The notes below the pieces were generated by a model that saw only the letters and a program-made list of their open reading frames with translations, was not told where the DNA came from and made no database searches. Source: Cellulomonas cellasea (lineage in GTDB: Bacteria; Actinomycetota; Actinomycetes; Actinomycetales; Cellulomonadaceae). Taken from it: a DNA stretch of 64,000 nucleotides. A program made the position numbers and the translations under genes. Within the stretch, counting starts at the first letter, position 1, and each line of letters begins with the position of its first letter. Shown here one piece after another: positions 21,964 to 36,937 of the stretch. The stretch is from the NCBI RefSeq assembly GCF_030372105.1, contig NZ_JAUDBQ010000009.1, forward strand, positions 106,361 through 170,360, read 5' to 3'.

Positions 21964-22869
21964 ATGAGCTTCAGCATCCGTCGTCCGAATCTCGAGTCGA
22001 TCGACACCGGTCGACTCAAGGGCCAGGCCGCCGACGTCGGCTCCTCCCTGTCTGACGCCGGGAGCCACGCCGCCGATCGCGCGACGGTGCTGGCCGCGCA
22101 GGCCGCCGACGCCGCCTCTCAGGCGATGGAGTGGACCACGCCGAAGGTCGAGGCCGCCATCGAGTGGCTGCGCCCCCGCGTCGAACACCTCTACCAGGAG
22201 AGCGTGAAGGCCGCCGCCCCCCGCGTTGAGAAGGCCGCTGACAAGGCAGCCCCGGCCATCGACACGGCGCATGACAAGCTCGTCGACGAGATCCTGCCCC
22301 GGCTGGTGGCCGCGGTGAACGAGGCCGCGGTCCGCGCAGGCGCCGCTGTCGAGAGCGCCGCCGACCAGGTCGCCGCCGCCCCTGCGGCCGTCTCGGCCGC
22401 CGCCGCGGCGAAGACCCACAAGAAGCACACCGGCGCGAAGGTCTTCTGGATCTTCGCGGCCATCGCCGGCGCGGGCGCCGCGTTCGCGGCCTGGAACAAG
22501 TCGCGCGTCACCACGGACCCGTGGGCCGAGCCGTGGGAGCCGACCTCGGAGCCGCTGTCGGGCACGGGAGCCCTGCGCGAGCGGGCGCATGAGGCGCGCG
22601 AGGAGATCAACGAGGTCGTGGGCGACGCCGCCGAGGCGCTGGGCGAGGCTGCCGGCGTCACCGTGGCGAAGAGCCGTGAGGCCACCCGCAAGGCCGCCGA
22701 CAAGGTCAGCGCCGCCGCCGATGACCTGCAGGAGCGTGCCGCTGAGGCGCGTGAGGCCACCAAGCGCGCCACGACGCGCCGCTCGGCGGCGAAGTCCACG
22801 GACGAGCCCGCCGCGGACGCCTCCACCGAGTCGGCTGCCGCCGAGGAGGACAAGCCCCGCGAGATCTGA
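21964..22869 (+). CDS. Ala-rich amphipathic-helix membrane protein, unknown function
   Basis: A 301-residue protein made largely of Ala/Glu/Lys/Arg helices with an 11-residue-like periodicity, resembling apolipoprotein or phasin-type amphipathic repeats. These lie before (about 20-150) and after (about 205-290) a single central hydrophobic helix (about 156-173, VFWIFAAIAGAGAAFAAW). The ATG at 21964 with GGGGAG upstream is preferred to a TTG at 21949. No enzymatic motif is visible. Position between ppiA and the cellulase gives no functional clue. It may coat membranes or granules or act as an envelope scaffold. A GC-rich hairpin follows near 22895-22930. Confidence 0.75.
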   Translation: MSFSIRRPNLESIDTGRLKGQAADVGSSLSDAGSHAADRATVLAAQAADAASQAMEWTTPKVEAAIEWLRPRVEHLYQESVKAAAPRVEKAADKAAPAIDTAHDKLVDEILPRLVAAVNEAAVRAGAAVESAADQVAAAPAAVSAAAAAKTHKKHTGAKVFWIFAAIAGAGAAFAAWNKSRVTTDPWAEPWEPTSEPLSGTGALRERAHEAREEINEVVGDAAEALGEAAGVTVAKSREATRKAADKVSAAADDLQERAAEAREATKRATTRRSAAKSTDEPAADASTESAAAEEDKPREI

Positions 22870-25506
<2,637 letters not shown>

Positions 25507-25509
25507 GCA

Positions 25510-25556
25510 GACGATGAGCCCGCCCTGGAACTGGCGTGTCTCCAGGGCGGGCTCGT
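25510..25556 (+). terminator. Terminator of the cellulase gene
   Basis: GAGCCCGCCCTGGA and TCCAGGGCGGGCTC form a 14-bp perfect stem immediately after the stop codon. The flanking GACGAT/CGTC bases add partial pairing. Confidence 0.85.
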
Positions 25557-25611
25557 CTATGCAGGTATTCAGGGACATCGGGCACGTGCGACGCGCCCCG
25601 CGCCCACGCCG

Positions 25612-26487
25612 CTAGACCCCGCGGGACTCGGCGACGCGGCGCATCCAGTAGCGGAACCAGCTGTCGCCGTACGGCACGTACACCCGCACCGGGATCTCGC
25701 GTGCGACGAGGTCCGCCACGACCTCCGGCCGGACCCCATAGAGCTGCTCGACCTGCCGGGGGCCCAGCGCCGCCAAGAGCGCCTCGCGGAGCACCCCGTC
25801 GTGGGTGGCCAGGGAGAAGTGCGCGTCGGCCTCGGCGAGCCGGTGGGCTAGGCGCAGGTAGGCGACGTCAGTGGGCTCCCCGTAGGGCAGCGCACGGTCG
25901 GCCGGCTCGACGTACGCGCCCTTGACCAGCCGGAGGTGGACGCCTGCCTCGACGAGCCGCTCGAGGTCATCGGGGGAGCGGCGCAGGTTCGCCTGGACTG
26001 TCGCGCCCAGTCGGTGGGCGAGCCCTCGGCCGGCCACGGAGAGCACGCACCCGAGGACAGCATCCGCCCGGCCGGCGTCCTCGGCGCCGACCTGGACGCG
26101 CCTGCCGTCGGGAACCTGCTCGGCGATGGCGGCCAGGCGCTCGACACAGCCGTAGGGGTCGACATCCAACCCCAGGTGGCTCAGGTCGATGGCCGGCCAC
26201 ACGTCCTTGGTCCCGTCGAGGCCGTCGATCAGGCTCGTGTACTCCTCGGTGACACGATCGGCGGTGGCGATGTCCTCCACCAGCTCGCCGAAGCAGTCGA
26301 TGCTGGCCGCCGCCCCCAGCCCTTCGAGTTGGCGGGCGACGTCGAGGGCCGACGTGGCGCTGACTCCTGCCACGTACCGGGAGGCGGCCCTCCATGCCAG
26401 CCGATCGACGACGGGCACGGCGCGGACGCTGCGCTCCCATCGCTGGCTCGTGGCCAGCGCGAACAGCACATTTCGGTCGAGTCCCAT
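25612..26487 (-). CDS. Proline dehydrogenase (monofunctional)
   Basis: A 291-residue FAD enzyme oxidising proline to pyrroline-5-carboxylate. The beta/alpha-barrel signatures of the PRODH family are visible: SIDCFGELVED near the N-terminus, DLSHLGLDVDPYGC, RLVKGAYVEP (substrate/FAD region), HFSLATHDG, and the C-terminal VRVYVPYGDSWFRYWMRRVAE with the substrate-binding Arg-Arg. It lacks the P5C dehydrogenase domain of bifunctional PutA. At 291 residues it is a little shorter than typical actinobacterial PRODH (about 310-330) because the N-terminal helix is short. No P5C dehydrogenase gene is adjacent. It lies on the strand facing the cellulase terminator. Confidence 0.85.
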   Translation of the reverse strand: MGLDRNVLFALATSQRWERSVRAVPVVDRLAWRAASRYVAGVSATSALDVARQLEGLGAAASIDCFGELVEDIATADRVTEEYTSLIDGLDGTKDVWPAIDLSHLGLDVDPYGCVERLAAIAEQVPDGRRVQVGAEDAGRADAVLGCVLSVAGRGLAHRLGATVQANLRRSPDDLERLVEAGVHLRLVKGAYVEPADRALPYGEPTDVAYLRLAHRLAEADAHFSLATHDGVLREALLAALGPRQVEQLYGVRPEVVADLVAREIPVRVYVPYGDSWFRYWMRRVAESRGV

Positions 26488-26618
26488 GCCGACATCTTGG
26501 CAGCGGCGCCATCGCCTGTCAGGAGCGGTCCACTCTGGCGCCTACCTCGAGGCCCCACGTGAAAACGCCCCGGCCGAGGGATCAGACGAGGCGTTCTTGC
26601 AGTTCAGAGCACTGATCG

Positions 26619-26694
26619 TGGTGGAGCCAAGGGGACTCGAACCCCTAACCCCCTGCTTGCAAAGCAGGTGCGCTACCAATTGCGCCATGGCCCC
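26619..26694 (-). tRNA. tRNA-Ala (TGC anticodon)
   Basis: A 76-nt tRNA including an encoded CCA. It has acceptor GGGGCCA/TGGCTCC, D-arm GCGCAATTGGTAGCGC, anticodon loop CTTTGCAAG giving TGC, and T-arm AGGGGTTCGAGTCCCCT. It lies in the standard gyrA-downstream tRNA-Ile/tRNA-Ala pair. A weak hairpin (AACGCC/GGCGTT, 26560-26595) follows and may end transcription. Confidence 0.96.
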
Positions 26695-26737
26695 GCGCGG
26701 CGGGCGGTCGACTTCGCCCTGCCCGACCGTGTGAGGC

Positions 26738-26857
26738 TCACTCGAAGGTGTCGGTGACCTCGGCCCACAGGTCGCGCTCATCGCGGTCCTGCGAGTAACG
26801 CTGCCACACGACGTAACCGGCGGCCGCAGCTGCCAACAGGAGCAGTACCTTCTTCAT
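26738..26857 (-). CDS. DLW-39 family small protein
   Basis: A 39-residue protein too short for usual gene callers. It begins MKKVLLLLAAAAAGYVVWQR, a basic start followed by one hydrophobic helix, and contains the Asp-Leu-Trp triplet at residues 29-31, which names the family. Its exact 39-residue length and position between tRNA-Ala and tRNA-Ile near gyrA match the actinobacterial DLW-39 family. Function unknown; a small membrane or secreted peptide. It starts at ATG 26857 with CGAGGGA upstream. Confidence 0.9.
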   Translation of the reverse strand: MKKVLLLLAAAAAGYVVWQRYSQDRDERDLWAEVTDTFE

Positions 26858-26881
26858 GCGTCCCTCGCAGTGGTTCGGGAG

Positions 26882-26955
26882 TGGGCCTAACAGGACTTGA
26901 ACCTGTGACCTCTTCCTTATCAGGGAAGCGCTCTAACCGTCTGAGCTATAGGCCC
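26882..26955 (-). tRNA. tRNA-Ile (GAT anticodon)
   Basis: A 74-nt tRNA without encoded CCA. It has acceptor GGGCCTA/TAGGCCC plus A, D-arm GCTCAGACGGTTAGAGC, anticodon loop CTGATAA giving GAT, and T-arm ACAGGTTCAAGTCCTGT. It lies 79 bp downstream of the DUF3566 gene. Confidence 0.96.
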
Positions 26956-27033
26956 GTGCGCGCACCGTCCGTGGACGACCGCGCCGGTTGAGACTACCTC
27001 AGCCTGGGCTGTGGTCCCAAACGCGGCGACTGC

Positions 27034-28004
27034 TCACTCGTCGGTGAGCGTGAGGTGCACGCCACCGACGAGCGACGCCGTGATGTTGTAGAGGAACGCG
27101 CCGATGGTCGACAGCGCCGTCAGCAGGAACACATCGACCACGGCGACGAGCGTCGCGGCGGAGATGATCCGCTGGAACTCCACGTACTGGAGCACGTTGA
27201 CGTCGCTCTCGGCGCCGAGCACCTCCTTGACGAGGGTGTCGATCTGCGTGAAGACGTTCAGGCCGTCCAGCGTGAACCAGATGACGGCCGCTGCCACGAC
27301 GATCATGATGCCGATCGCCACGGACAGCAGGAACGACAGCTTCATGACGGACCACGGGTCCACCCGCGAGACGGCGAGCCGCACACGGCGGGGGGCGCCG
27401 GGGGCCGGGATGGTCGTCGGGCGGCCCACCGAGGGGCGCTGGGGAGTCGAGCGCGGCGCCTCGGCTGCCGTGTAGGCGCCGGTGTCGGGCTGATCGTTCG
27501 CGGCGCTCGTGGTCGAGCTCATGGTGTCGTCCTTGGGGCGGGGGTGCGTCGCCGAGGAGAAGGCCGCGCTGGTCGCGGCCGCCGCCTTCTTCAGCGAGGT
27601 CGTCACGGAGTCGACCGCTACCTGCAACGGCGACGGGGGCTCGTCATTATCGTCCGGGGCTACCGCTCCCGGCCCGGAGTCGCGTGCGGCGGACTCGGAG
27701 CCGTTGGAGTTGACCGGCTCACGTGTCGCCGTCGGCGCATAGGCCGCTCCGGGGGCCGTCCCCACCGCGTCCGCCTCGACCTTCGCCGCTGCCGGCCGGG
27801 GAGAGCCCGCGGGCCGCGGTGTGCGGTCTGCGGCGGCCGCCTGCCCGTTCGAGGCAGGGGAGGTGGCGCCCTGGCGCGGCTCCTCCGTCGCGTCGCCGGT
27901 CGCCCCGTTGCCCTTCGCCGCGCCCGACCCCTTGGCGGGCGGACGGCTGGAGGGCGTCACCGCGCGTTTGCGCGGCGGAATCGACGGCGGAACGGAATCG
28001 CTGC

Positions 28005-28008
<4 letters not shown>
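27034..28008 (-). CDS. DUF3566 membrane protein
   Basis: A 324-residue protein. The first 200 residues are low-complexity, rich in Ala, Pro, Gly and Ser. The C-terminal DUF3566 domain (about 208-324) has [20 protein letters not shown], a first membrane helix, an amphipathic segment ([20 protein letters not shown]) and a second membrane helix. The family is universally placed directly downstream of gyrA in Actinobacteria. Its start overlaps the gyrA stop by 4 bases. Function unknown. The disordered N-terminus is longer than usual for the family. Confidence 0.92.
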
Positions 28009-30617
<2,609 letters not shown>

Positions 30618-30660
30618 AGATCAGTCCTTGGTCTCGCGTGGGGGCGGATGCGCGCATTCC

Positions 30661-32700
30661 TCAGATGTCGAGGAAGCGCACGTCCTTCGCGTTGCGCTGG
30701 ATGAACGAACGACGCTGCTCGACGTCTTCGCCCATGAGCACGGAGAACGTCTGGTCGGCGGCCGCGGCCTCGTCGAGCGTCACCTGGAGCAGCGTGCGGT
30801 GCTCCGGGTCCATGGTCGTGTCCCAGAGCTCGGTGTAGTCCATCTCGCCGAGACCCTTGTAGCGCTGGATCGCGTTGTCCTTCGGGATCCGCTTGCCATG
30901 CGCCTGCCCGTCGAGGAGCACGGCGTCGCGCTCCCGGTCGGAGTAGACGTAGTCGTGCGGCGCGTTCGACCACTTGATCCGGTACAGCGGCGGCTGCGCC
31001 AGGTAGACGTACCCGCCCTTGATGAGTCCCGGCATGTACCGGAACAGCAGCGTGAGGAGCAGCGTGCGGATGTGCTGGCCGTCGACGTCGGCGTCGGCCA
31101 TCAGCACGATCTTGTGGTACCTCAGCTTCGAGATGTCGAAGTCCTCGCCGATGCCGGTGCCGAACGCGGTGATCAGCGCCTGCACCTCCTGGTTGCCCAG
31201 GGCCCGGTCGAGCCGCGCGCGCTCGACGTTGAGGATCTTGCCTCGGATCGGCAGGATCGCCTGCGTGCGCGGGTTGCGCCCACGGACGGCCGAGCCGCCT
31301 GCCGAGTCGCCCTCGACGATGTAGACCTCGCACTCCTCCGGGCGGTTCGACTGGCAGTCCTTCAGCTTGCCGGGCATGCCGCCCGACTCCAGCAGGCCCT
31401 TGCGCCGGGTCGCCTCACGCGCCTTGCGAGCCGCCATGCGGGCCGCCGCGGCCTGCTGGGACTTGCGGATGACGTCGCGCGCCTCGTTCGGGTGCGAGTC
31501 CAGCCAGTCGCCGAGCTGCTCGTTGACCACGCGCTGCACGAACGTCTTGGCCTCGGTGTTGCCGAGCTTCGTCTTCGTCTGGCCCTCGAACTGCGGCTCG
31601 CCGAGCTTGATCGAGATGACAGCCGTGAGCCCCTCGCGGATGTCGTCGCCCGTGAGGTTCTCGTCCTTCTCCTTGAGCAGCCCCTTGTCCCGCGCGTAGC
31701 GGTTGATCAGGGACGTCATGGCCGCGCGGAAGCCCTCTTCGTGGGTCCCGCCCTCGGTGGTGGAGATGGTGTTCGCGTACGTGTGCACCGACTCGGAGTA
31801 CGCGGTGGTCCACTGCAGCGCGATCTCGACGGAGATGCGGCGCTCCACGTCCTCCGACTCGAAGTTGATGATGTCGGGGTGGACCAGCTCGACCTTCTTG
31901 ATCGAGTTCAGGTAGTGGACGTAGTCCACGAGGCCGCCGTCGTACTTGTACGTGACGGTGCGCTGCTGCGGCGCCTCCGCCTCCTCCGTGACCTCGTCCT
32001 CGGTGCCGATGTGGCCCGGGCGCTCGTCGGTCAGCGTGATCTGCAGGCCCTTGTTGAGGAAGGCCATCTGCTGGAAGCGCGACCGCAGCGTCTCGAAGTC
32101 GTACGTCGTGGTCTCGAAGATCTGGTCGTCGGCCCAGAACGTGACGACGGTGCCCGTCTCCTCGACCAACTCGCCCTTGGCGAGCGGGGCCTGCGGAGCG
32201 CCGCGCATGTACTCCTGGCGGTAGACGTTGCCCTTGCGGACCTCGACCGCGAGCCGCTCGGAGAGCGCGTTCACGACGGACACGCCGACGCCATGCAGAC
32301 CACCGGAGACGGAGTACCCCGCGCCGCCGAACTTGCCGCCCGCGTGCAGCACCGTCAGCACGACCTCGACGGCCGGCTTGCCCTCGGACTGCACGATGTC
32401 GACGGGGATGCCACGACCGTTGTCCGTGACCCGCACACCGCCATCGGCGAGCAGGCTCACCTCGATGTGATCGCAGTACCCCGCCATGGCCTCGTCCACG
32501 GAGTTGTCCACGACCTCGTAGACGAGGTGGTGCAGGCCACGCTCACCGGTGGAGCCGATGTACATGCCCGGACGCTTGCGGACAGCCTCGAGGCCTTCGA
32601 GGACCGTGATCGCGCTGGCGTCGTAGCCGCCATTGGAAGATGCTGGGGGGGTGCCGTCGGTCGACGTCGAAGCTGCGTCGGTCAGGCTCTGGTCGGCCAC
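30661..32700 (-). CDS. gyrB: DNA gyrase subunit B
   Basis: A 679-residue ATPase subunit of gyrase. The GHKL ATPase motifs are [21 protein letters not shown] and [14 protein letters not shown]. The TOPRIM motifs are EGDSAGG and [15 protein letters not shown]. It starts at GTG 32700 with an extended Ser/Thr-rich N-terminus of about 27 residues before [23 protein letters not shown]. Length is typical for actinobacteria, which lack the long TOPRIM insertion of Gram-negative GyrB. It is cotranscribed with gyrA. Confidence 0.98.
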   Translation of the reverse strand: MADQSLTDAASTSTDGTPPASSNGGYDASAITVLEGLEAVRKRPGMYIGSTGERGLHHLVYEVVDNSVDEAMAGYCDHIEVSLLADGGVRVTDNGRGIPVDIVQSEGKPAVEVVLTVLHAGGKFGGAGYSVSGGLHGVGVSVVNALSERLAVEVRKGNVYRQEYMRGAPQAPLAKGELVEETGTVVTFWADDQIFETTTYDFETLRSRFQQMAFLNKGLQITLTDERPGHIGTEDEVTEEAEAPQQRTVTYKYDGGLVDYVHYLNSIKKVELVHPDIINFESEDVERRISVEIALQWTTAYSESVHTYANTISTTEGGTHEEGFRAAMTSLINRYARDKGLLKEKDENLTGDDIREGLTAVISIKLGEPQFEGQTKTKLGNTEAKTFVQRVVNEQLGDWLDSHPNEARDVIRKSQQAAAARMAARKAREATRRKGLLESGGMPGKLKDCQSNRPEECEVYIVEGDSAGGSAVRGRNPRTQAILPIRGKILNVERARLDRALGNQEVQALITAFGTGIGEDFDISKLRYHKIVLMADADVDGQHIRTLLLTLLFRYMPGLIKGGYVYLAQPPLYRIKWSNAPHDYVYSDRERDAVLLDGQAHGKRIPKDNAIQRYKGLGEMDYTELWDTTMDPEHRTLLQVTLDEAAAADQTFSVLMGEDVEQRRSFIQRNAKDVRFLDI

Positions 32701-32910
32701 TGGTTGCGGTGCTCCTCAAGGTCTCACACGCGGACAAGGCGATCCCGGAGAGCGGATCACCCCATGACGCTGGAGTTCTCGGCGCAGACACGCCAAGAAT
32801 GACCCTCACAGTCTACCTGGACATGGGTTCTGGACCCCCTTCGGCGCCAGCGTGCCGGGGCCCTGTTCCCAGGGCGCGCCCAGCGGGCGCGCAGAGCGAG
32901 CCCGGCAGCC
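32701..32910. terminator. gyrB upstream region with hairpin at 32874-32892
   Basis: 210 bp between the DUF721 gene and gyrB. GCGCGCCC (32874-32881) and GGGCGCGC (32885-32892) form an 8-bp GC-rich hairpin downstream of DUF721 that could stop its transcription. No T-run follows. The rest presumably carries the gyrB promoter, which I cannot place. Confidence 0.4.
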
Positions 32911-33516
32911 TCAGCCGAAGGTGTCCCGCGGGCCCCGGCCCGGCACTGAGCGCGGACCCCGCTTGAACCCCGGGCCCGCCGGCCCGAGCACCCGCACCTC
33001 GCGCACCACGTCCTCGCCCACCACCGTCGCGATCTGCCGAAGCATCGCCGACGAGTACAGCCGGACGTTCGTCGCATACGCCGTCGAGTCGGCCCGGACC
33101 GTCAGGATCCCGTCCTCGAACGTCTCCGGGACGCAGTGATCGGCCACATCGCCGACGATCTCGCGCCAGCGGCCCATCAGGCCGCCCACCGACAACCTCT
33201 GCACCCAGCCCTGGTTGCGCACCAGCACGGGCAGCGTCGCGCCGATCATCTGCGGGTCCCGGCTGCCCGGGCCCGAGGTGCCGCGAGGAATGTCCAACGG
33301 CGAGCGACGGGCGGGCTGACCAGGGCGGATGCCCTTGGCTCGGGCGGCCTCCTTGGCCCGCTCCAACGCGGCCCGCGCGACCTGGGCGGGCGGCGTCAAC
33401 TCGACGACCTCGCCTGCGGGGACCCCGTCGACAGCGGGAGCCGGGGTCGTGGGGGTGTCCTCAGGCGCAGCGGGGGAGACACGCGGCCGCGGTGCGCGCG
33501 GCTGGTCAGAGGACAC
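32911..33516 (-). CDS. DUF721 (DciA-like) protein
   Basis: A 201-residue protein with a disordered Pro/Ala-rich N-terminus and a KH-like DUF721 domain (about 100-185) containing [40 protein letters not shown] and a C-terminal basic stretch. DUF721 proteins near dnaA/recF are related to DciA, the ancestral loader of the replicative helicase, so a role in replication initiation is likely. That role is known from other bacteria and is inferred here. The gene overlaps the 3' end of recF by 11 bp. Confidence 0.9.
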   Translation of the reverse strand: MSSDQPRAPRPRVSPAAPEDTPTTPAPAVDGVPAGEVVELTPPAQVARAALERAKEAARAKGIRPGQPARRSPLDIPRGTSGPGSRDPQMIGATLPVLVRNQGWVQRLSVGGLMGRWREIVGDVADHCVPETFEDGILTVRADSTAYATNVRLYSSAMLRQIATVVGEDVVREVRVLGPAGPGFKRGPRSVPGRGPRDTFG

Positions 33517-34765
33517 GCTCCACCTCCCCGCCCATCACCTGCACCCGGGCGCCCGCGAGCTGGTCGGGGACGTCGCCGGGCACCGCGGCCGTGATGAGCA
33601 CCTGCCGTGCGGGCGCGACGAGCTCCGCGAGCCGGTCCCGGCGCCGCACATCCAACTCGGCGAACACGTCGTCCAGGATCAGCACCGGCTCGCCGTCCTC
33701 ACCCCAGTCGGCCATCCACAGGTCGTCATCCTGCGCGAGCCCGTCGACCTGGTCGGGGCCGCGCGTCAGCAGCGTGTACGACGCGAGGCGCAATGCCAGG
33801 GCGAAGGACCAGGACTCGCCATGGCTCGCATACCCCTTGGCCGGCAGTCCGCCCAGCGTCAGGGTCAGGTCGTCGCGGTGCGGGCCCACCAGGCACACGC
33901 CCCGCTCGATCTCCTTGGCGCGCAACGACCCCATGGCCTCGAGGAGCTGGGCCTCGACCACCGCCACCGGCGCCGCCCCGAGCGCGGGCACGGCTGCCGA
34001 AGCCGCGTCGGATCGGTCACCGCCTTGCAGCACCGTGTCGAGGGATGCGCGGTACGTGACCACCGCCGCGCCTTGCCCGGAGCTGACCTGCTCATACGCG
34101 CGCGCGACATGGGGGGCGAGGGCCGACACGATGGCCCGGCGCGCCACGATCAGCTCCGCGCCCACCTGGGCCAGCTTCGCGTCCCAGACGTCCAGCGTGC
34201 GCAGGTCAGCGCCACCGCGGGAGCCCCGCATCGCCTGCCCCGCCGACTTCAACAGCGCGCTGCGCTGGCGCAGCACCCGGTCGTAGTCGGAGATGACCCC
34301 CGCGAGCCGCGGCGTCACCAACACCGCCAACTCGTCCAGGAACCGGCGCCGGCCATCGGGATCGCCCTTGACGAGCGCCAAGTCCTCCGGCGCGAACAGC
34401 ACCGTGCGCAGCAGCCCGAGGATGTCGCGGGCCCGGCCGGGCGACCCGCCGTTCACCCGCGAGCGGTTCGCCTTGCCCGGGGTGATCTCCACCTCGACCA
34501 GGCTGGTCCGCACGGAGTCCCGCTCGTCGGCACGCTCACGCACGACCTTCGCCCGGACCACAGCCCGGTCCGCGCCGGCCCGCACCAAGGCGGCGTCCGA
34601 CGGCACCCGATGACTGCCGAGGGTGGCGACGTACCCCACCGCCTCGACCAGGTTGGTCTTGCCCTGCCCGTTCGGCCCGACCAGTGCCGTCACACCCGGC
34701 TCGAGCGGCAGCTCGACCTGCCGGTAGGAGCGGAAATCCGTCAAAGAGAGATACGAGACATACAT
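33506..34765 (-). CDS. recF: DNA replication and repair protein RecF
   Basis: A 419-residue SMC-like ATPase that loads RecA at gapped DNA. It has Walker [14 protein letters not shown] (about 30-42), the N-terminal [13 protein letters not shown] strand, the [16 protein letters not shown] region, an ABC signature-like stretch, and Walker [14 protein letters not shown] (about 367-379). Length is normal. It lies 9 bp after gnd on the same strand and overlaps DUF721. Confidence 0.97.
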   Translation of the reverse strand: MYVSYLSLTDFRSYRQVELPLEPGVTALVGPNGQGKTNLVEAVGYVATLGSHRVPSDAALVRAGADRAVVRAKVVRERADERDSVRTSLVEVEITPGKANRSRVNGGSPGRARDILGLLRTVLFAPEDLALVKGDPDGRRRFLDELAVLVTPRLAGVISDYDRVLRQRSALLKSAGQAMRGSRGGADLRTLDVWDAKLAQVGAELIVARRAIVSALAPHVARAYEQVSSGQGAAVVTYRASLDTVLQGGDRSDAASAAVPALGAAPVAVVEAQLLEAMGSLRAKEIERGVCLVGPHRDDLTLTLGGLPAKGYASHGESWSFALALRLASYTLLTRGPDQVDGLAQDDDLWMADWGEDGEPVLILDDVFAELDVRRRDRLAELVAPARQVLITAAVPGDVPDQLAGARVQVMGGEVERVL

Positions 34766-34774
34766 CTGCGCAGG

Positions 34775-35719
34775 TCAGCCCGGTGACACAGGAGGAGCCG
34801 GCGGGGACGCCGGCCCGGAGCCGCCAGCGGACGAGCCAGCCGGTCGCACGGCGTGGCCCCCGAACTGCTGGCGCAACGCGGCGACCGCCTTCATCGCCGG
34901 GGACTCGCCCTGCCGTGAGGAGAACCGCGCGAACAGCGCCGCGGAGATCACCGGCAGCGGCACGGCGAGCTCGATGGCCTCGTCCACGGTCCAGCGCCCC
35001 TCGCCGGAGTCGTCTACCCAGTCCTCGATCGTCGAGAGGTCCTGGTCCTGCTCCAGCGCGGCGACCAGCAGGTCCAGCAGCCAGGAGCGCACCACAGTGC
35101 CGCGCGACCACGCCTTCAGGGTGCCGGGGACGTCGGTGATGAGCCCCTTCGCCTCCAGGAGCTCATACCCCTCGGCGTAGGCCTGCATCAGGCCGTACTC
35201 GATCCCGTTGTGCACCATCTTCGCGTAGTGGCCGGCGCCCACCGGGCCTGCGTGCACGAAGCCCTCGTCGCGGGGGCCCTCGGGGCGCAGGGCGTCGAAG
35301 ATCGGCATCGCGCGGGCCACATCGTCGGCGGCGCCGCCGACCATCAGGCCGTAGCCGTTCTCCAAGCCCCAGACACCGCCGGACACCCCGACATCCAGGT
35401 AGCCGATCTGCCGCGCCGCGAACATCTCGCCATGTCGCGCGTCATCCGCGAAGTAGGAGTTGCCACCGTCCAGCACCAGGTCGCCGGGGGACAACAGCTC
35501 AGAGAGCTCCGCCAGCACCGCATGCGTGACCTCGCCGGCGGGGACCATCACCCAGATGACCCGCCCGCCATCGGGCAGGGACTCCACCAACTCGGCGAGG
35601 TCAGCCGTGTCTGACACTTCAGGGCGCGGGTCGTAACCCGTGACGTCGATCCCCGCGGCCCGGATCCGCGTGCGCATGTTCGCGCCCATCCTGCCGAGCC
35701 CCACCAGGCCGATGTGCAT
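34775..35719 (-). CDS. gnd: 6-phosphogluconate dehydrogenase, short (GndA/YqeC-like) form
   Basis: A 314-residue enzyme converting 6-phosphogluconate to ribulose 5-phosphate. It has an N-terminal Rossmann motif GLVGLGRMGANM, then LDGGNSYFADD, the substrate signature DVGVSGGVWGLENGYGLMVGG, and the catalytic GPVGAGHYAKMVHNGIEYG with the Lys-x2-His-Asn set. It belongs to the short decarboxylating family of about 300 residues rather than the 470-residue type. The last 20 residues are a Gly/Pro/Ser tail. Placement between dnaN and recF is a known actinobacterial arrangement. Confidence 0.94.
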   Translation of the reverse strand: MHIGLVGLGRMGANMRTRIRAAGIDVTGYDPRPEVSDTADLAELVESLPDGGRVIWVMVPAGEVTHAVLAELSELLSPGDLVLDGGNSYFADDARHGEMFAARQIGYLDVGVSGGVWGLENGYGLMVGGAADDVARAMPIFDALRPEGPRDEGFVHAGPVGAGHYAKMVHNGIEYGLMQAYAEGYELLEAKGLITDVPGTLKAWSRGTVVRSWLLDLLVAALEQDQDLSTIEDWVDDSGEGRWTVDEAIELAVPLPVISAALFARFSSRQGESPAMKAVAALRQQFGGHAVRPAGSSAGGSGPASPPAPPVSPG

Positions 35720-35806
35720 GGCCCCGCCTTTCCTTCATCGGGCATTCAACTCGGGACAGTCTCTCGCCCCACGCCCTCAGACGCCTATTCGCGCAGCGGG
35801 CGCCCG

Positions 35807-36937
35807 TCAGCTCGCGAAGCGGATCGGCACCAGCAGGTAGCGGTACTCCTGCAGGTCATCGCCCTCGAGCGAGTCCTGGCCGGTGAACTCCACCGGCTTG
35901 TTCGGGTGCGTGAACGACAGCCGCACGAACGGCGTCGTCAGCGCGCCGAGGCCGTCGAGCAGGAACTGCGGGTTGAAGGCCACCGAGATGTCCTCACCCA
36001 CGAGCGTCGCCTCGAGCGCCTCGGACGCCTGCGCGTCGTCGCCCTGGCCGGCGTCGAGGACGACCTGGCCCTCGGTGAACGACAGCCGGATGGGCGTGTT
36101 GCGCTCGGCGACGAGGGAGACGCGCTTGGCGGCGTCCGCCAGCGACTGGGTGAGCACCACGGCGTGGATGGGGGTCTCGTCGGGGAAGAGCCGGCGGACC
36201 GGCGGGTAGTCGCCGTCCACGAGCAGCGACGTGGTGTGCCGGCCGTTCGCCTCGAAGCCGATCAGGTCGATGCCCTGCCCGGTGGACAACGCGATGTTGA
36301 CCGAGGAGCTCGAGCCGAGCGACTTCGCGGCGTCGGACAACGTCCGGGCGCGCACGAGCGCAGTGGTCGACAGGTCGGGGGAGGCCGGCGTCCAGGTGAG
36401 CTGGCGCAGGGCGAGCCGGTAGCGGTCGGTGGCGAGGAGCGTGATCTTCTCGCCCTCGATCTCCATCCGGACACCCGTCAGCAACGGCAGCGTGTCGTCG
36501 CGGCTGGCCGCGACGGTGACCTGCGCGACGGCGTGCGCCAACTCGTCGCCGTCGACGGAACCGGTGACGTCAGGCATCACCGGAAGTGCCGGGTAGTCGT
36601 CGACGGGCATCGTCAGCAGCGTGAAGCGGCTGGCCCCACATGTGACAGTCACCTTGGTGCCCTCGAGGACCACATCGACGGGCTTGGCGGGCAGCGCACG
36701 GGAGATCTCCGCGAGGAGTCGCCCCGACACGAGCACGACACCGGGCTCGCTGACGTCTGCCGGGATCTCGGAACGAGCCGAGACCTCGTAGTCGAAGCTG
36801 GAGAGCTGGATGACGCCTGTCGCATCTGCCTCGATGCGGACGCCGGCGAGCACCGGCACAGGAGGACGCGTCGGCAGGCTACGTGCAGTCCACGTGACGG
36901 CATCTGCGAGAACGTCACGGTCGACGCGGAACTTCAT
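35807..36937 (-). CDS. dnaN: DNA polymerase III sliding clamp (beta subunit)
   Basis: A 376-residue beta clamp. Three repeated clamp folds are visible, with MKFRVDRDVLADAVTWTARSL at the start, GVRMEIEGEKITLLATDRYRLAL in domain 2 and the C-terminal YRYLLVPIRF. The frame runs upstream into the oriC region to 37390, but the ATG at 36937 is the canonical start with GGGTGGG upstream. It is transcribed away from oriC, the same direction as dnaA. Confidence 0.97.
   Translation of the reverse strand: MKFRVDRDVLADAVTWTARSLPTRPPVPVLAGVRIEADATGVIQLSSFDYEVSARSEIPADVSEPGVVLVSGRLLAEISRALPAKPVDVVLEGTKVTVTCGASRFTLLTMPVDDYPALPVMPDVTGSVDGDELAHAVAQVTVAASRDDTLPLLTGVRMEIEGEKITLLATDRYRLALRQLTWTPASPDLSTTALVRARTLSDAAKSLGSSSSVNIALSTGQGIDLIGFEANGRHTTSLLVDGDYPPVRRLFPDETPIHAVVLTQSLADAAKRVSLVAERNTPIRLSFTEGQVVLDAGQGDDAQASEALEATLVGEDISVAFNPQFLLDGLGALTTPFVRLSFTHPNKPVEFTGQDSLEGDDLQEYRYLLVPIRFAS

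Noticed and set aside
26556..26571. Possible further parS site (CCCCACGTGAAAACG)
   Set aside because: Only the central CACGTGAAA matches; three or more core positions differ and the palindrome is lost.
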